A DNA stretch of 64,000 bases from Stratiformator vulcanicus (GCF_007744515.1 NZ_CP036268.1:2643712-2707711); one strand, 5' to 3'. Shown: positions 25,858 to 36,380, counted from the first letter of the stretch. Notes: a model not told the origin generated them from the letters alone. Made by a program: numbers and translations.

Positions 25858-27396
25858 ATGATGAAGAGCCGGGCAGCACTAGTCGCCTGCATTGCGATGA
25901 TCGGCGCGATTGATAGTCGCGCTGGTGCCGAAGATCTTGATGCGGTTACCGTTCCTTACGAGTTCAAAGCGTACGCTGTTACCGTCTCCATCAATATTGA
26001 ACCTCAACTTCGTCCGTTCATTGATGACTCGCGTTTGTTGCGAGACTTGAATCAATCGCTGCTGCGGACATTCGGTGGGCATTTTAGAACAAACATAACG
26101 ATCGGAGCGCCGTCCGAGATCGACGAAAGTTCAAAGTCGGCTGCCGGTGATGACCAAGAACCATCTCAGTCCGATTCAAACGAGGACTCAGACAAAATAT
26201 ATGAAGTCCTCGTTCGCAGTTCTCATCCGTTCGCGGAGATCGCGGTGGAGGAAATCGATGCGGCGACCGGGACAAGGGGCGGAAATATCCGGCGAACAGT
26301 CGTGCAAGAAGCCGTTGGCGAAACGATCGTCGAATTAATCGCCGCGACTTTTCGGCCGATCTTTCTCATCGAAGAAGTGAACGAGGACGGCTTCATTTTG
26401 TTGAGGCAGCGGGCCGGAACGCTGATGCCGCCCGACCCGGCCGCAATGCCGGCGGGGGTCGGCACGTTCGTGCGACCGTTCTATCGAATGACGACGCGTG
26501 ATGGCGAATTGCGCGAGATTCGCGAAATTCCTTGGACCTATTTGCAATTGGCGTCGCCCTCCCGCGGCATTCGGAGTGCTTCCCCGATTTCCGCGCTCCG
26601 CCGACCGATCGGGCCGCGGCGTCGGGGGAGTGTGACTGCGGTCGCGATTCTTGTGAGACCTTCGCATCCCGAGACGACCTTTAAGATCGTCGAATCGGCT
26701 CCGTCCGAATTCGTATTTGCTGGGCGAGAGGTCAATATCGCACCGATTGCTGAGGAGACCGCAACGAGTGGCGACAAGACTGCCGAACCTAATGTTGTTG
26801 TTGCGCCAGAATCTGAGCGAGTCTTGATCACGTCCCGCCGGGGGGAAGTCATCATTCCTCAAACCTCTAAGCGACGGCCGGTCTGGGCGACGGTCCGCAG
26901 TGGATCGGCTACTTTGGCCAAGGTGCCAATTTTCCCAGGTGGTAAGCAAGTGGCCGTATTGGAACTCCCTTCAGACGAAGTCCGATTAAAATTCGAAGCG
27001 GATATTGCGGCCCTTTCTGTCGAATTGACTGACAATGTCGCCCGCCGCGCAGCCTTGTTGACGAAGGCACGACGGGCCGGCCGATCCGATCAATTTCAGC
27101 AGGCAGAGCAGTATTTGAACGATGCCGAGCGTTTGCCCGATTCAGCTCAGTTTGCCAGCAGAGCCGAAACATTGGAGGGGTTGGCGGTGCGGGCGGCGAA
27201 TAAACAAAATAATCGTGTCGCCGTTGCGCGAATTCGTGCAATGACACGTCAGGTCATCGGCGTGATCGACAAATATTTGGGAGAGGATGCCGTTCGCGTT
27301 GTTCGCGAAGAAGTTTCGGAATTAAAGCAAACGGCTATCGACGTCCGGCAACCACAAACCCGTCCACCCGACACAATACGGCAAATTGAACCGTAA
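25858..27396 (+). CDS. Exported hypothetical protein, last gene of the ExbB/ExbD cluster
   Basis: A 512-residue protein with a signal peptide (residues 1-24, ending RAGA before EDLDAV). I do not recognise a family. The N-terminal half looks like mixed alpha/beta (VTVSINIEPQLRPFIDD, LLRTFGGHFRTNITIG); an acidic stretch lies near residues 85-110, and residues 300-510 contain DxxR-rich helical repeats including EQYLNDAERLPDSAQFA. It is separated from the solute-binding gene by 122 bases with no terminator that I can see, and has the same direction. The placement suggests a periplasmic partner of the upstream proteins, as inference. Confidence 0.6.
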   Translation: MMKSRAALVACIAMIGAIDSRAGAEDLDAVTVPYEFKAYAVTVSINIEPQLRPFIDDSRLLRDLNQSLLRTFGGHFRTNITIGAPSEIDESSKSAAGDDQEPSQSDSNEDSDKIYEVLVRSSHPFAEIAVEEIDAATGTRGGNIRRTVVQEAVGETIVELIAATFRPIFLIEEVNEDGFILLRQRAGTLMPPDPAAMPAGVGTFVRPFYRMTTRDGELREIREIPWTYLQLASPSRGIRSASPISALRRPIGPRRRGSVTAVAILVRPSHPETTFKIVESAPSEFVFAGREVNIAPIAEETATSGDKTAEPNVVVAPESERVLITSRRGEVIIPQTSKRRPVWATVRSGSATLAKVPIFPGGKQVAVLELPSDEVRLKFEADIAALSVELTDNVARRAALLTKARRAGRSDQFQQAEQYLNDAERLPDSAQFASRAETLEGLAVRAANKQNNRVAVARIRAMTRQVIGVIDKYLGEDAVRVVREEVSELKQTAIDVRQPQTRPPDTIRQIEP

Positions 27397-27444
27397 TACG
27401 TTGCTGCGTTTTGTCGCGGAAGTGGGTGGAGATAAGGATCTTTA

Positions 27445-28938
27445 ATGAGCGTTTGCATTCGCTTCAATTTCGTCATTATTTGTGTGGGCGCCCTACTCGG
27501 TGGGTATACCTCTTTCGCAGTTGCAGTTGATCGTCCGAACGTGGTACTGATCGTCAGCGATGATCAGCGCGTCGATACGATCGCGGCGCTGGGCAACGAG
27601 ATCATCAAGACGCCACATCTTGACTCGCTCGTTCAAACCGGCACGACGTTTGAGAACGCCTACTGTCAGGGTTCGATGTATGGAGCGGTCTGCGTTTCCA
27701 GCCGGGCGATGTTGCTGTCCGGCGAGAATTTGTGGAAGGCGGATAAACATTTAACAGGACAGACCACGCTTCCCGAACACTTTCGCAACGCCGGTTATGC
27801 GACTTTTGGCTGCGGCAAATGGCACAACGGGCGAGAATCGTTCACGAGAAGTTTTAATGCCGGCGGAGCCATTTTCTTTGGTGGAATGAGTGATCACTTC
27901 GCCGTCCCGGTTCATGACTTCGATCCAGAAGACCGCTATCCCAAAAAGTCGAAGCGAATCGGAACGACACACTCGAGTGAATTATTTGCCGATGCGGCTG
28001 TGTCGTTTCTTAAAGGTCGCGAAGACGCGGAACAGCCCTTCTTTCTCTATCTGGCCTTTACAGCTCCGCATGATCCGCGGACACCTCCGGCACCTTATGA
28101 CACGATGTACGATCCGGCCGACATGCCGCTGCCGCCGAATTTTTTGCCTGAGCATCCGTTTGATAACGGCGAGATGAAAATTCGGGACGAGAAGTTGGCG
28201 GAGTGGCCCCGCACGCCCGAAGTCGTCAAAGAACATCTCGCCGCGTATTACGGGATGATCTCGCACATGGATGCGCAGATCGGACGAGTCTTAAAAAAGC
28301 TCGATGAGAGCGGCGAGCGGGAGAACACATTGATCGTATTCCTTAGCGACCACGGCCTCGCAATCGGCAGCCACGGATTAATGGGGAAGCAAAACCTCTA
28401 CGAGCACAGCATGAAGGCCCCGTTGATTTTTAGTGGTCCGGGTGTGGCTAAAAACCGGCGAGTCGATAATCTTTGCTACCTCCACGACGTTTTCAGCTTG
28501 GTTCTGACGCGGGCCGATGTGTCGGGCCGGTCCGTCGAGTCCCACAAGCTTGCCCGAGAAGTTTTCCCGCCGCTAAATACCAATGAAATGCAGAGGCGAC
28601 TTCTGCGGTCACGGAGCGACGAAGCTGTGCCCGCATTCTTGCGCGAGTATCGCCGGGGCGTCGAACTCGCGTACAAGGATGAGCAGTTTTCCTACCGACA
28701 GGGAAAATGGAAAATCGTCGTCTATCCTGAGCAGAGGCTCGTCCAATTATTCAATTTAGAAGCCGATCCCAATGAGACGACGAACCTTGCCGGAGAGAAA
28801 GACGCACATTTTCACTTATCAAATCTCTGGAATCATTGGAATGACTCTCAGGTACTCTTTGATTCCAACTCAACGAAGAATCGCTTCAAGCTGGCACTGA
28901 ATGATCTCAAACCCGCCCCGGACGGCAAACGCCCATGA
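27445..28938 (+). CDS. Sulfatase (arylsulfatase superfamily)
   Basis: An exported sulfatase of 497 residues with a signal peptide (about 1-28). Metal-binding aspartates occur in LIVSDDQRVDT (D39 and D40). The catalytic motif is C83-V-S-S-R87 in AVCVSSRAMLLSG; C83 is the cysteine that would be oxidised to formylglycine. The usual motif has Pro or Ala at the third position, and Ser here is a mild variant. Later signatures are GCGKWHNGRESF, FLYLAFTAPHDPR, SDHGLAIGSHGLMGKQNLYEHS. The substrate is unknown. The stop overlaps the next gene by 4 bases, which indicates coupling. No formylglycine-generating enzyme is in the window. Confidence 0.9.
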   Translation: MSVCIRFNFVIICVGALLGGYTSFAVAVDRPNVVLIVSDDQRVDTIAALGNEIIKTPHLDSLVQTGTTFENAYCQGSMYGAVCVSSRAMLLSGENLWKADKHLTGQTTLPEHFRNAGYATFGCGKWHNGRESFTRSFNAGGAIFFGGMSDHFAVPVHDFDPEDRYPKKSKRIGTTHSSELFADAAVSFLKGREDAEQPFFLYLAFTAPHDPRTPPAPYDTMYDPADMPLPPNFLPEHPFDNGEMKIRDEKLAEWPRTPEVVKEHLAAYYGMISHMDAQIGRVLKKLDESGERENTLIVFLSDHGLAIGSHGLMGKQNLYEHSMKAPLIFSGPGVAKNRRVDNLCYLHDVFSLVLTRADVSGRSVESHKLAREVFPPLNTNEMQRRLLRSRSDEAVPAFLREYRRGVELAYKDEQFSYRQGKWKIVVYPEQRLVQLFNLEADPNETTNLAGEKDAHFHLSNLWNHWNDSQVLFDSNSTKNRFKLALNDLKPAPDGKRP

Positions 28939-29249
28939 GCGCTCCCATTCAAATCGTCAACGGCATCACGATGACTCCCGAGGGGGAGGTCTCGGTCGAA
29001 TTGGGCCTTGAAGAAACGCTGTTCGATATTGCAGGTGCGATGGAAGCCCGAACCGAATTGCCGGTTGATCCGAATCATGTGCTGGCCGCAGTGATTCTTG
29101 CCTCCCGTGTCGGTCATGTGACGCCGCTGTACACGCTCAAGTCGGACGACCAGGAACTCATCGCGCTGCTCGACACCCATATTCGCGTTGTGTTTGACAA
29201 GTACGGCGGTCTGGTTTGCGAAGACGAGGACCTCTCGAACGAAAGCTGA
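28935..29249 (+). CDS. Small conserved hypothetical protein coupled to the sulfatase
   Basis: A 104-residue acidic, soluble protein with no signal peptide or membrane helix. It overlaps the sulfatase stop by 4 bases (ATGA), so the two are expressed together. I do not recognise a family. Helical composition (LEETLFDIAGAMEAR, LAAVILASRVGHV) and a C-terminal acidic tail suggest a small cytoplasmic protein; an effect on the sulfatase itself would be odd, since that enzyme is exported. Confidence 0.55.
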   Translation: MSAPIQIVNGITMTPEGEVSVELGLEETLFDIAGAMEARTELPVDPNHVLAAVILASRVGHVTPLYTLKSDDQELIALLDTHIRVVFDKYGGLVCEDEDLSNES

Positions 29250-29462
29250 GCGGCGAGGGGCCCTCCGAACGGATTCGCGGGAACCGGCCCGCAACGGTTG
29301 CGTTTGGTCCGCAAAAGGCACAGTCGTCAAGATCGCCATGATCGACAGCGATCCGCAACGTCGCGACCGAAGCATTCGGCAGAACCGCACCCCAACGTGT
29401 TGAAATGCGTCAACAGTGGGTGCTGCCAACTTGCATCGCGCAACCAGCGGGGGACAGTTAGA

Positions 29463-29482
29463 GCGTGAGGCAGTTCTCACGC
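29463..29482. promoter_or_regulatory. Hairpin in the csrA leader
   Basis: GCGTGAG-GCAGTT-CTCACGC is a perfect 7-bp inverted repeat 38 bases before the csrA start. Together with a C-rich stretch (ACCCACCCCCACCCCCGC) and a Shine-Dalgarno that reads CAGGGA, it could be a CsrA-sensitive leader; ANGGA is the CsrA core and AGGGA is present. The 270-base gap upstream otherwise shows nothing I recognise. Confidence 0.4.
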
Positions 29483-29519
29483 CCAACCCACCCCCACCCC
29501 CGCATGGCAGGGAATCGCG

Positions 29520-29708
29520 ATGCTCGTCTTAAGCCGCAAGAAGGATGAAAAAATTGTCATTGGCGACCAGATCACTTTGATGGTGATCGAGATTCGCGGT
29601 GACAAGGTCCGCCTCGGAATCGACGCGCCCAAGGACGTCAGTGTCCACCGGCAAGAGGTTTACGATGCGATCCGCAACGAACGCAACGGAACGAACGCCA
29701 CGGCGTGA
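29520..29708 (+). CDS. csrA: Carbon storage regulator CsrA
   Basis: A 62-residue RNA-binding regulator that blocks or aids translation of target mRNAs through GGA motifs. It has the full family pattern: MLVLSRKKDEKIVIG, ITLMVIEIRGDKVRLGIDAP, VSVHRQEVYDAIR. Length and order match. The Shine-Dalgarno (CAGGGAATCGCG before ATG) itself contains a GGA, so self-repression is plausible, as in many bacteria. It is followed by a dispersed palindromic element before guaA. Confidence 0.95.
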   Translation: MLVLSRKKDEKIVIGDQITLMVIEIRGDKVRLGIDAPKDVSVHRQEVYDAIRNERNGTNATA

Positions 29709-29749
29709 GCCGTCGGATGTCGCTACCGTGTTGACCTCTCTCGCGACCG

Positions 29750-29799
29750 AGTTTAGCCGCGTCCGGCAGGAAGTTGTTCCTGTCGAGCGCGGCTAAACT
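29750..29799. repeat. Full TTTAGCCGCG palindrome, copy 2
   Basis: A complete hairpin: AGTTTAGCCGCG (29750-29761) pairs with CGCGGCTAAACT (29788-29799), and an inner CAGGAA-GTTG-TTCCTG pairs as well. No T-run follows. Half-elements of the same family are at 5713-5742 and 53419-53450. Confidence 0.85.
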
Positions 29800-29874
29800 T
29801 TCGATCGCGTGATTTCGCTCCCCAGGCCCGCTATATTGTGGGGTTTTTCCCGTACCCTTGGGGAATGCCCGGCC

Positions 29875-31482
29875 ATGTCGGAGCCTTTGAAATCGCCTGC
29901 GGGCAACGACCGATCCTACCGTGGTGGACTGATTCAGACCGAAGGCGAGCAACGCGTGCTCGTTCTCGACTTCGGATCGCAGACCGCGCAATTGATCGCC
30001 CGCCGCGTGCGTGAGCAGGACGTGTTCTGCCAGATCGTGCGCCCGGATCTTTCGGCCGACCGGATTCGCGAACTCGCTCCGAAGGGTCTGATCCTATCCG
30101 GAGGCCCGGCCAGCGTTTACGCCGAAGGGGCTCCGCAGCCCGACCCGGCGATTTTCGACCTCGACGTCCCGATCCTCGGCATCTGCTACGGCATGCAGAT
30201 CGTTTGCCGGGCCATGGGAAGTGAGATCAAACCCGGCAAGTCCCGCGAATTCGGACGCACCGAAGCGACCGTCACCGACTCGTCCGATCTCTTCTTCGGT
30301 ATTACCGACTCATTTACGGCATGGATGAGCCATGGCGACCAGGTCGAAGGCTTGAGCGAAAATTTTGATCCGCTCGCGGTGACCGATACGTGCCCCGCGG
30401 CGGCGGTCCGGCACAAAGAGCGACCGATCTTCGGGCTTCAGTTCCACCCGGAAGTCACGCACACGCAGTTCGGTGGGCAACTGTTGAAGAATTTCGTCCG
30501 CGATATCTGCGGGGCGAAAGGCAGTTGGAAGATCAGTTCTCTGATCGAGCAGGAAGTCGAAGCGATTCGGCAGCGCGTCGGCAGTTCGCGTGTGATCTGC
30601 GGGCTGTCGGGCGGTGTCGATTCGTCCGTCGTGGCGGCCCTGCTGGCCAAAGCGATTGGGACTCAGGTTTCGTGCATCTTTGTTGATAACGGCCTGCTGC
30701 GAAAAAACGAGCGAGACAAGGTCAGCAAGCGGTTCGGCGATCACTTCAAGACCGATCTGCACGTCGTCGATGCCCGCGATCGTTTCATGTCGGCCCTGGC
30801 CGGCGTCTCTGATCCGCAGAAGAAACGCAAGATCATCGGCCGCGAGTTCATCGAGGTCTTCAAACACGAAGCGAAGTCGATCGATGACGCCCGCTTTCTC
30901 GCGCAGGGAACACTTTATCCCGATGTGATTGAATCGGGGGCCAATCCTGACGGCCCGGCGGCAACGATCAAATCGCACCACAACGTCGGCGGCCTGCCCG
31001 AAGAACTCGGATTCGAGCTGATCGAACCGCTGCGCGAGTTATTCAAAGACGAAGTTCGGCAGATGGGGGCGGAACTGGGTTTGCCCGACGAATTAATTTG
31101 GCGGCATCCGTTCCCGGGCCCCGGATTGGCGGTTCGTTGTCTTGGCGAAGTGACCGAAGAGCGTCTGGAGGTCCTGCGAGAGGCCGATGCCCTGCTGATC
31201 GACGAGTTGTATCGCAACAATCTCTACCGCGAGATTCAGCAGGCCTTCGCCGTACTGCTCCCCGTACAATCGGTCGGCGTGATGGGTGACGGTCGAACCT
31301 ACGAAAATGCCGTCGCGATACGGGCTGTGCAGTCGAGCGATTTTATGACCGCCGACTGGTATCCGATGCCGCACGATGTACTCGGTCGGATCGCCACGCG
31401 AATCATCAACAGCGTCCGCGGTGTGAACCGTGTCGTCTACGACGTCAGCAGCAAACCCCCCGCGACGATCGAGTGGGAATGA
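29875..31482 (+). CDS. guaA: GMP synthase (glutamine-hydrolysing)
   Basis: This enzyme aminates XMP to GMP using glutamine and ATP. It has the glutamine amidotransferase domain ([18 protein letters not shown], nucleophile cysteine in [22 protein letters not shown]), then the ATP pyrophosphatase domain with the PP-loop [14 protein letters not shown], and the C-terminal dimerisation domain ([29 protein letters not shown]). The 535 residues fit the family. I chose the ATG at 29875; a frame opening at 29809 would add 22 unlikely residues. GGGGA lies upstream. Confidence 0.96.
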   Translation: MSEPLKSPAGNDRSYRGGLIQTEGEQRVLVLDFGSQTAQLIARRVREQDVFCQIVRPDLSADRIRELAPKGLILSGGPASVYAEGAPQPDPAIFDLDVPILGICYGMQIVCRAMGSEIKPGKSREFGRTEATVTDSSDLFFGITDSFTAWMSHGDQVEGLSENFDPLAVTDTCPAAAVRHKERPIFGLQFHPEVTHTQFGGQLLKNFVRDICGAKGSWKISSLIEQEVEAIRQRVGSSRVICGLSGGVDSSVVAALLAKAIGTQVSCIFVDNGLLRKNERDKVSKRFGDHFKTDLHVVDARDRFMSALAGVSDPQKKRKIIGREFIEVFKHEAKSIDDARFLAQGTLYPDVIESGANPDGPAATIKSHHNVGGLPEELGFELIEPLRELFKDEVRQMGAELGLPDELIWRHPFPGPGLAVRCLGEVTEERLEVLREADALLIDELYRNNLYREIQQAFAVLLPVQSVGVMGDGRTYENAVAIRAVQSSDFMTADWYPMPHDVLGRIATRIINSVRGVNRVVYDVSSKPPATIEWE

Positions 31483-31615
31483 GTTCTCAGGCCGTGCTCG
31501 ACGACGTTTTGCGAAGCTTCCGTAAATTCCGTGTTCCCCCCAGTTGCTTTTCGTGTCGGGATTTGACTCAATATCGATGCGATCGATTGAGCCAGTTCTC
31601 CAAGAGGGGTCAACA

Positions 31616-31978
31616 ATGCGGAATTTTCTGTTCGGACTGATTGCGGCGGCTGCCGTCACCTTCTCAGCCGGTCCGGCTGAGGCCACATGGTGGGGCTACG
31701 GATACTATGGCTATTACGGGCCATATTATTCGAGTTACTACACACCCTACTATGCTGGCTACTACGCTCCGGCAGGCGGCTTGTACACGACGCACTACAC
31801 TCCGTATCCCGTTTCGTACACGACCTACTACGGCAGTTACGGAGCTTACTACGGCGCCTCGGCGTTCACGCCGATCGCGTATCGGCCCGTCTATCCGACG
31901 TACAGTTCGTTCTACTACCCGACCTTCGGCGTCTATCCGACGACCTCGTACTACGGGTATTACGGCTACGTCTGGTAG
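31616..31978 (+). CDS. Exported tyrosine-rich low-complexity protein
   Basis: A 120-residue protein. Residues 1-24 are a signal peptide (FGLIAAAAVTFSAGPAEA). The mature part is a run of short Tyr/Gly/Thr/Pro words (YYGYYGPYY, YTTYYGSYGAYYG) with no cysteine and no acidic residues. Tyrosine-rich secreted proteins of this look occur in planctomycetes and may be structural or wall-associated; no function is established here. RBS AAGAGGGG lies 6 bases before the ATG at 31616. The frame opens earlier at 31544 but that part has no signal-peptide logic. Confidence 0.7.
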   Translation: MRNFLFGLIAAAAVTFSAGPAEATWWGYGYYGYYGPYYSSYYTPYYAGYYAPAGGLYTTHYTPYPVSYTTYYGSYGAYYGASAFTPIAYRPVYPTYSSFYYPTFGVYPTTSYYGYYGYVW

Positions 31979-32002
31979 ACAGCACAATCGCTCGACGATG
32001 GT

Positions 32003-32932
32003 CTATTTCGGCGATGGATCGATGATCGTCGCCGAGACGGGGCGATGGTCGGACCCGATCGGCGGTCCGACCGTTCGGCTGGTCGTCACCATCCCGTGTG
32101 AAACGAGGATGTGATCGATCGGTGTCCACAGGAGGCGCTGATGATCCGGCCAAGTGCCGAGATAGCCGAAGCCCGCTCGCGAGTCTTTCACGCGGCCATC
32201 GCGAAGCAGGTCGCCGAAGAAAGGTGACCAAGGCGACGTGTTCAAGTCCCCGCAAATGATGACCCGCCCGTCCTGCTGCTTCGAAAGTGCAGCTAGGGCT
32301 GCGAGATGCCGGTTCCGTGCTCCCCAATGATCATTGCCCACTGGTGGCAGCGGATGAGTGGCGATGATCGTCCAAGTTTCGTCTTCGAGACGAATTCTCG
32401 CCACGATGGTCGGAACGTCGGAATCGGCTAGAAATAGAATCCGGCTCATCTCAAACGGCTGCGTGCTGAGCAGGGCGATCCCGAAGTTGTCGTTTCGCGA
32501 ATCGACGATCTGGTAGGGATAGAAATCAAGCTCGTCCAGCACGTTCGCCCAACGAGCGTCGACCTCCAATACGGCGAGAACGTCGGGGCGCGCTGCTTCA
32601 GCCCATTTCAAAAATGAAGCGTGGTCGCGGTTATCGGTTCGGACGTTCGCTGAGGCGATCCGCAACTTCGGCCCGTCGCGAACGTCGCTTTGGCGGTTGA
32701 TGGGCATCCCGCTTAACAAGATGAGGCCGTTGATCGCGACAAGAGCTCCCGCTGCAACGGCCCACCACTTCATTCGAGCGATCATGAATCCGATCGCGAA
32801 CGGAATTGTTCCGAGCGTCAGTTGCAGCGGAAACGACGTGAGCGCCTCGCAAAACCAATGCAGGCGGGCAAGTAGCATCAAAAGCGTAGGCAGCGAGGCT
32901 GCGACGAACAGCCCACACGAAATCCGGCGCAC
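32003..32932 (-). CDS. Endonuclease/exonuclease/phosphatase-fold membrane protein
   Basis: A 309-residue protein with three N-terminal hydrophobic segments (about 5-25, 35-52 and 57-75), followed from about residue 90 by an endonuclease/exonuclease/phosphatase domain: IASANVRTDN, VLAVLEVDARW, IIATHPLPPV, VIICGDLNTSPWS, and GSDHRPV at the end. These give the metal and catalytic residues of the fold. The domain would face the periplasm or the cell surface. The start is a GTG at 32932; no clear ribosome-binding site. Substrate unknown. It is the last gene of a minus-strand group. Confidence 0.8.
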   Translation of the reverse strand: MRRISCGLFVAASLPTLLMLLARLHWFCEALTSFPLQLTLGTIPFAIGFMIARMKWWAVAAGALVAINGLILLSGMPINRQSDVRDGPKLRIASANVRTDNRDHASFLKWAEAARPDVLAVLEVDARWANVLDELDFYPYQIVDSRNDNFGIALLSTQPFEMSRILFLADSDVPTIVARIRLEDETWTIIATHPLPPVGNDHWGARNRHLAALAALSKQQDGRVIICGDLNTSPWSPFFGDLLRDGRVKDSRAGFGYLGTWPDHQRLLWTPIDHILVSHGMVTTSRTVGPPIGSDHRPVSATIIDPSPK

Positions 32933-33014
32933 GCTCTGGCCAAATTTTTGCGCCGCATCGTCCAGCGGGATTGATCAGCCTCGGCCACCGTTGATGTTCT
33001 CAACAGCTGACTCG

Positions 33015-33446
33015 CTACCGCGGCTTCGCGGCGGTGGAAGCGAAATCGCACCGCATCGCAAGATCGTCACCAACCATAATTTTCCCGGTCAGATAGAAGG
33101 TGTCTTTCAAGCGATCGGTAATCTCCGCGTAGATCTCGACGGTATCGCCGGGACGGACCATGCGACGAAACTTGACTTTGTTCGCCCGTGCGACGACCGG
33201 GACTTTGCCGTCTTCGACCGGCTGAATCGGAGCAATCAACACCGCCGAGGCCTGAAAGCACATCTCGCACTGGATCACGCCGGGCAAGACGGGGAAGTCG
33301 GGATAGTGTCCTTGAAATACCCAAATGGATGGGTCGAGGTGCTTCCGCGCATGAATCTTCTGCTCATCCACCTCGACGACTTCGTCGAGCCAGAGAAACG
33401 GATCGCGATGGGGGATCAGGTCTTGAATTTGGGCTTTATTGAGCAT
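33015..33446 (-). CDS. FabZ-like beta-hydroxyacyl-ACP dehydratase
   Basis: A hotdog-fold protein of 143 residues, resembling FabZ of fatty acid synthesis, which dehydrates 3-hydroxyacyl-ACP. It has [16 protein letters not shown], the catalytic histidine H47 in [19 protein letters not shown] and the catalytic glutamate E61. The motif fits the family, but [12 protein letters not shown] departs from the usual (A/S)MAQ, so a specialised substrate is possible. A second FabZ may exist elsewhere in the genome. It sits between the Uma2 and endonuclease genes on the same strand, 33 and 82 bases away. Confidence 0.85.
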   Translation of the reverse strand: MLNKAQIQDLIPHRDPFLWLDEVVEVDEQKIHARKHLDPSIWVFQGHYPDFPVLPGVIQCEMCFQASAVLIAPIQPVEDGKVPVVARANKVKFRRMVRPGDTVEIYAEITDRLKDTFYLTGKIMVGDDLAMRCDFASTAAKPR

Positions 33447-33479
33447 GCGCTGGCTTTGTTGACTATTAATTGCTGTTTG

Positions 33480-34151
33480 TCAGGTTTTCGAATCTGCTCC
33501 AAGACTGTTATTTCGCAACCAGTCGCGGAACTCGCGCATTAACGTCGTGTCGTCAGTTTCGAGGGACCGCTTCAGAAATTGCTTAAGATCAGCCGGCCTG
33601 AACCCGTGGAAAATTTTGCTGGTGTCCGCATCAATAAAAACGTCATGTTCGATGACTTGGCAATGGATTTCTCCATCCCGAAATCGCCAAAGCTCTCCCA
33701 CTCCAAGAGCTTCGTAGATTGATTCGCGACCGAGCCGGGGAGGCGAAACATCGACTTCGATCGCAAGATCGGGTGGGGGATCGGCGTCGAGATCAAGAAC
33801 CTTCTTCCCACGCGTCGCCGACTCGTTCGTAATGTAATAACAGTGGTCCGGCTCTAAACCCTTCTGCAAATCAGATCGCTTGCATGTCATATCGTCGCAG
33901 CACCGTCGGGGCAGCCGGTATTCGTCAGTAAGTACGATCACGAATTGGTTGAACAAGCCGCAGAGCCAGCCGTGATATGAGCCGATCGTCATGAAGCTCA
34001 GTCTCCCTCGATCATACGTGAGCCGCACGTGTCGACCGGTCATCATGCGATCGAAATGCTCATAGTCCTCCCAAGAAATATCGTGGAGGACGGTGTAGAC
34101 CGCTTCTTTTGCGCGACTATATTTTTGCGGCACTTCGAGAACTGAAGACAT
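33480..34151 (-). CDS. Uma2-family (DUF820) putative endonuclease
   Basis: A 223-residue PD-(D/E)xK-like protein of the Uma2 family, which is abundant in cyanobacteria and planctomycetes and has no settled role. Signs are ISWEDYEHFDRM, the LTYDRGRLSFMTIGSYHGWL strand, PPDLAIEVDVSPP with the metal-binding Asp and Glu, and YEALGVGELWRFRDGEI. The start is ATG at 34151, where GGGGGA lies 7 bases upstream; a TTG at 34166 is less likely. The FAD-oxidoreductase gene ends 39 bases before it, so the two are likely in one transcript. Confidence 0.85.
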   Translation of the reverse strand: MSSVLEVPQKYSRAKEAVYTVLHDISWEDYEHFDRMMTGRHVRLTYDRGRLSFMTIGSYHGWLCGLFNQFVIVLTDEYRLPRRCCDDMTCKRSDLQKGLEPDHCYYITNESATRGKKVLDLDADPPPDLAIEVDVSPPRLGRESIYEALGVGELWRFRDGEIHCQVIEHDVFIDADTSKIFHGFRPADLKQFLKRSLETDDTTLMREFRDWLRNNSLGADSKT

Positions 34152-34190
34152 TAAAGTGTCCCCCAACCATAGTTGTCCGGAAGAGCTATG

Positions 34191-35618
<1,428 letters not shown>

Positions 35619-35839
35619 CGGATTTGGAGGTCGCTCGAATGAGCCGAGGAGGGCTGTGGATCGCTGCAAGGATTCTGTGGAGAAGAATGTAACCCGGCGA
35701 GCGGGCAAAGCAAAATCCAGTGACGGCACGATCGAGGGAGATCAACAGACACTCGGTGCCGTTTCAACGGCGAAACTGCTAATCTCCGCGACTTCAAAGT
35801 GCCGTTTAGCAGCGATTCAGGTCGAGAGGACGGGAGCGA

Positions 35840-36370
35840 ATGGGTTTCATTGAGCGGTTCGGGCTGGGCTGGAAAGCCCTCATTGCGGCATGTTCCGATG
35901 AAGAGACGGCCGATCAGATCGGTGACGTTTTAGTCGGGAAAACTCCCAAACTGCCCGAGCCGCAGGGGGCTCCGACGCCGCTGAAGCCGGTCAGGAGCGA
36001 GGCGATCACGCTGCTCGCGACGCTCCAATCAGAGGCGCGGCTGCTCGACTTCCTGATGGAAGATATCGGCCCGTACGAAGATGCGCAAATCGGGGCGGCC
36101 GTTCGCGACGTGCATCGCGATACGCGAAAAGTCCTCGATCGGATGCTTTCTGTATCGCCCGTCGTCGATCAGGAGGACGGAACCGAGGTGCCACTCGGAG
36201 AATCGTACGATCCTGCAACGATGCGACTTGTCGGAAACGTCACGGGCGAGACTCCTCCATCCGGTCGGCTGACCCATCACGGCTGGGCTGCCTCGAAAGT
36301 TGAAATTCCCAAATGGTCGGGTGATGAAGCGGCGGCGAAAATTATCGCGCCGGCCGAAGTTGAAGTGTGA
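35840..36370 (+). CDS. DUF2760 domain protein
   Basis: A 176-residue protein of the DUF2760 family. The central block reads LLATLQSEARLLDFLMEDIGPYEDAQIGAAVRDVHRDTRKVLD, followed by ESYDPATMRLVGNVTGETPPSGRLTHHGWAASKV, which is the C-terminal part of the family. It has no catalytic motif that I recognise. In many bacteria DUF2760 genes lie directly before a pair of Hsp70-like genes, exactly as here (11-base gap to the first Hsp70), so it is inferred to be part of that chaperone module. GGGAG precedes the ATG. Confidence 0.85.
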   Translation: MGFIERFGLGWKALIAACSDEETADQIGDVLVGKTPKLPEPQGAPTPLKPVRSEAITLLATLQSEARLLDFLMEDIGPYEDAQIGAAVRDVHRDTRKVLDRMLSVSPVVDQEDGTEVPLGESYDPATMRLVGNVTGETPPSGRLTHHGWAASKVEIPKWSGDEAAAKIIAPAEVEV

Positions 36371-36380
36371 GTCGAGAACA

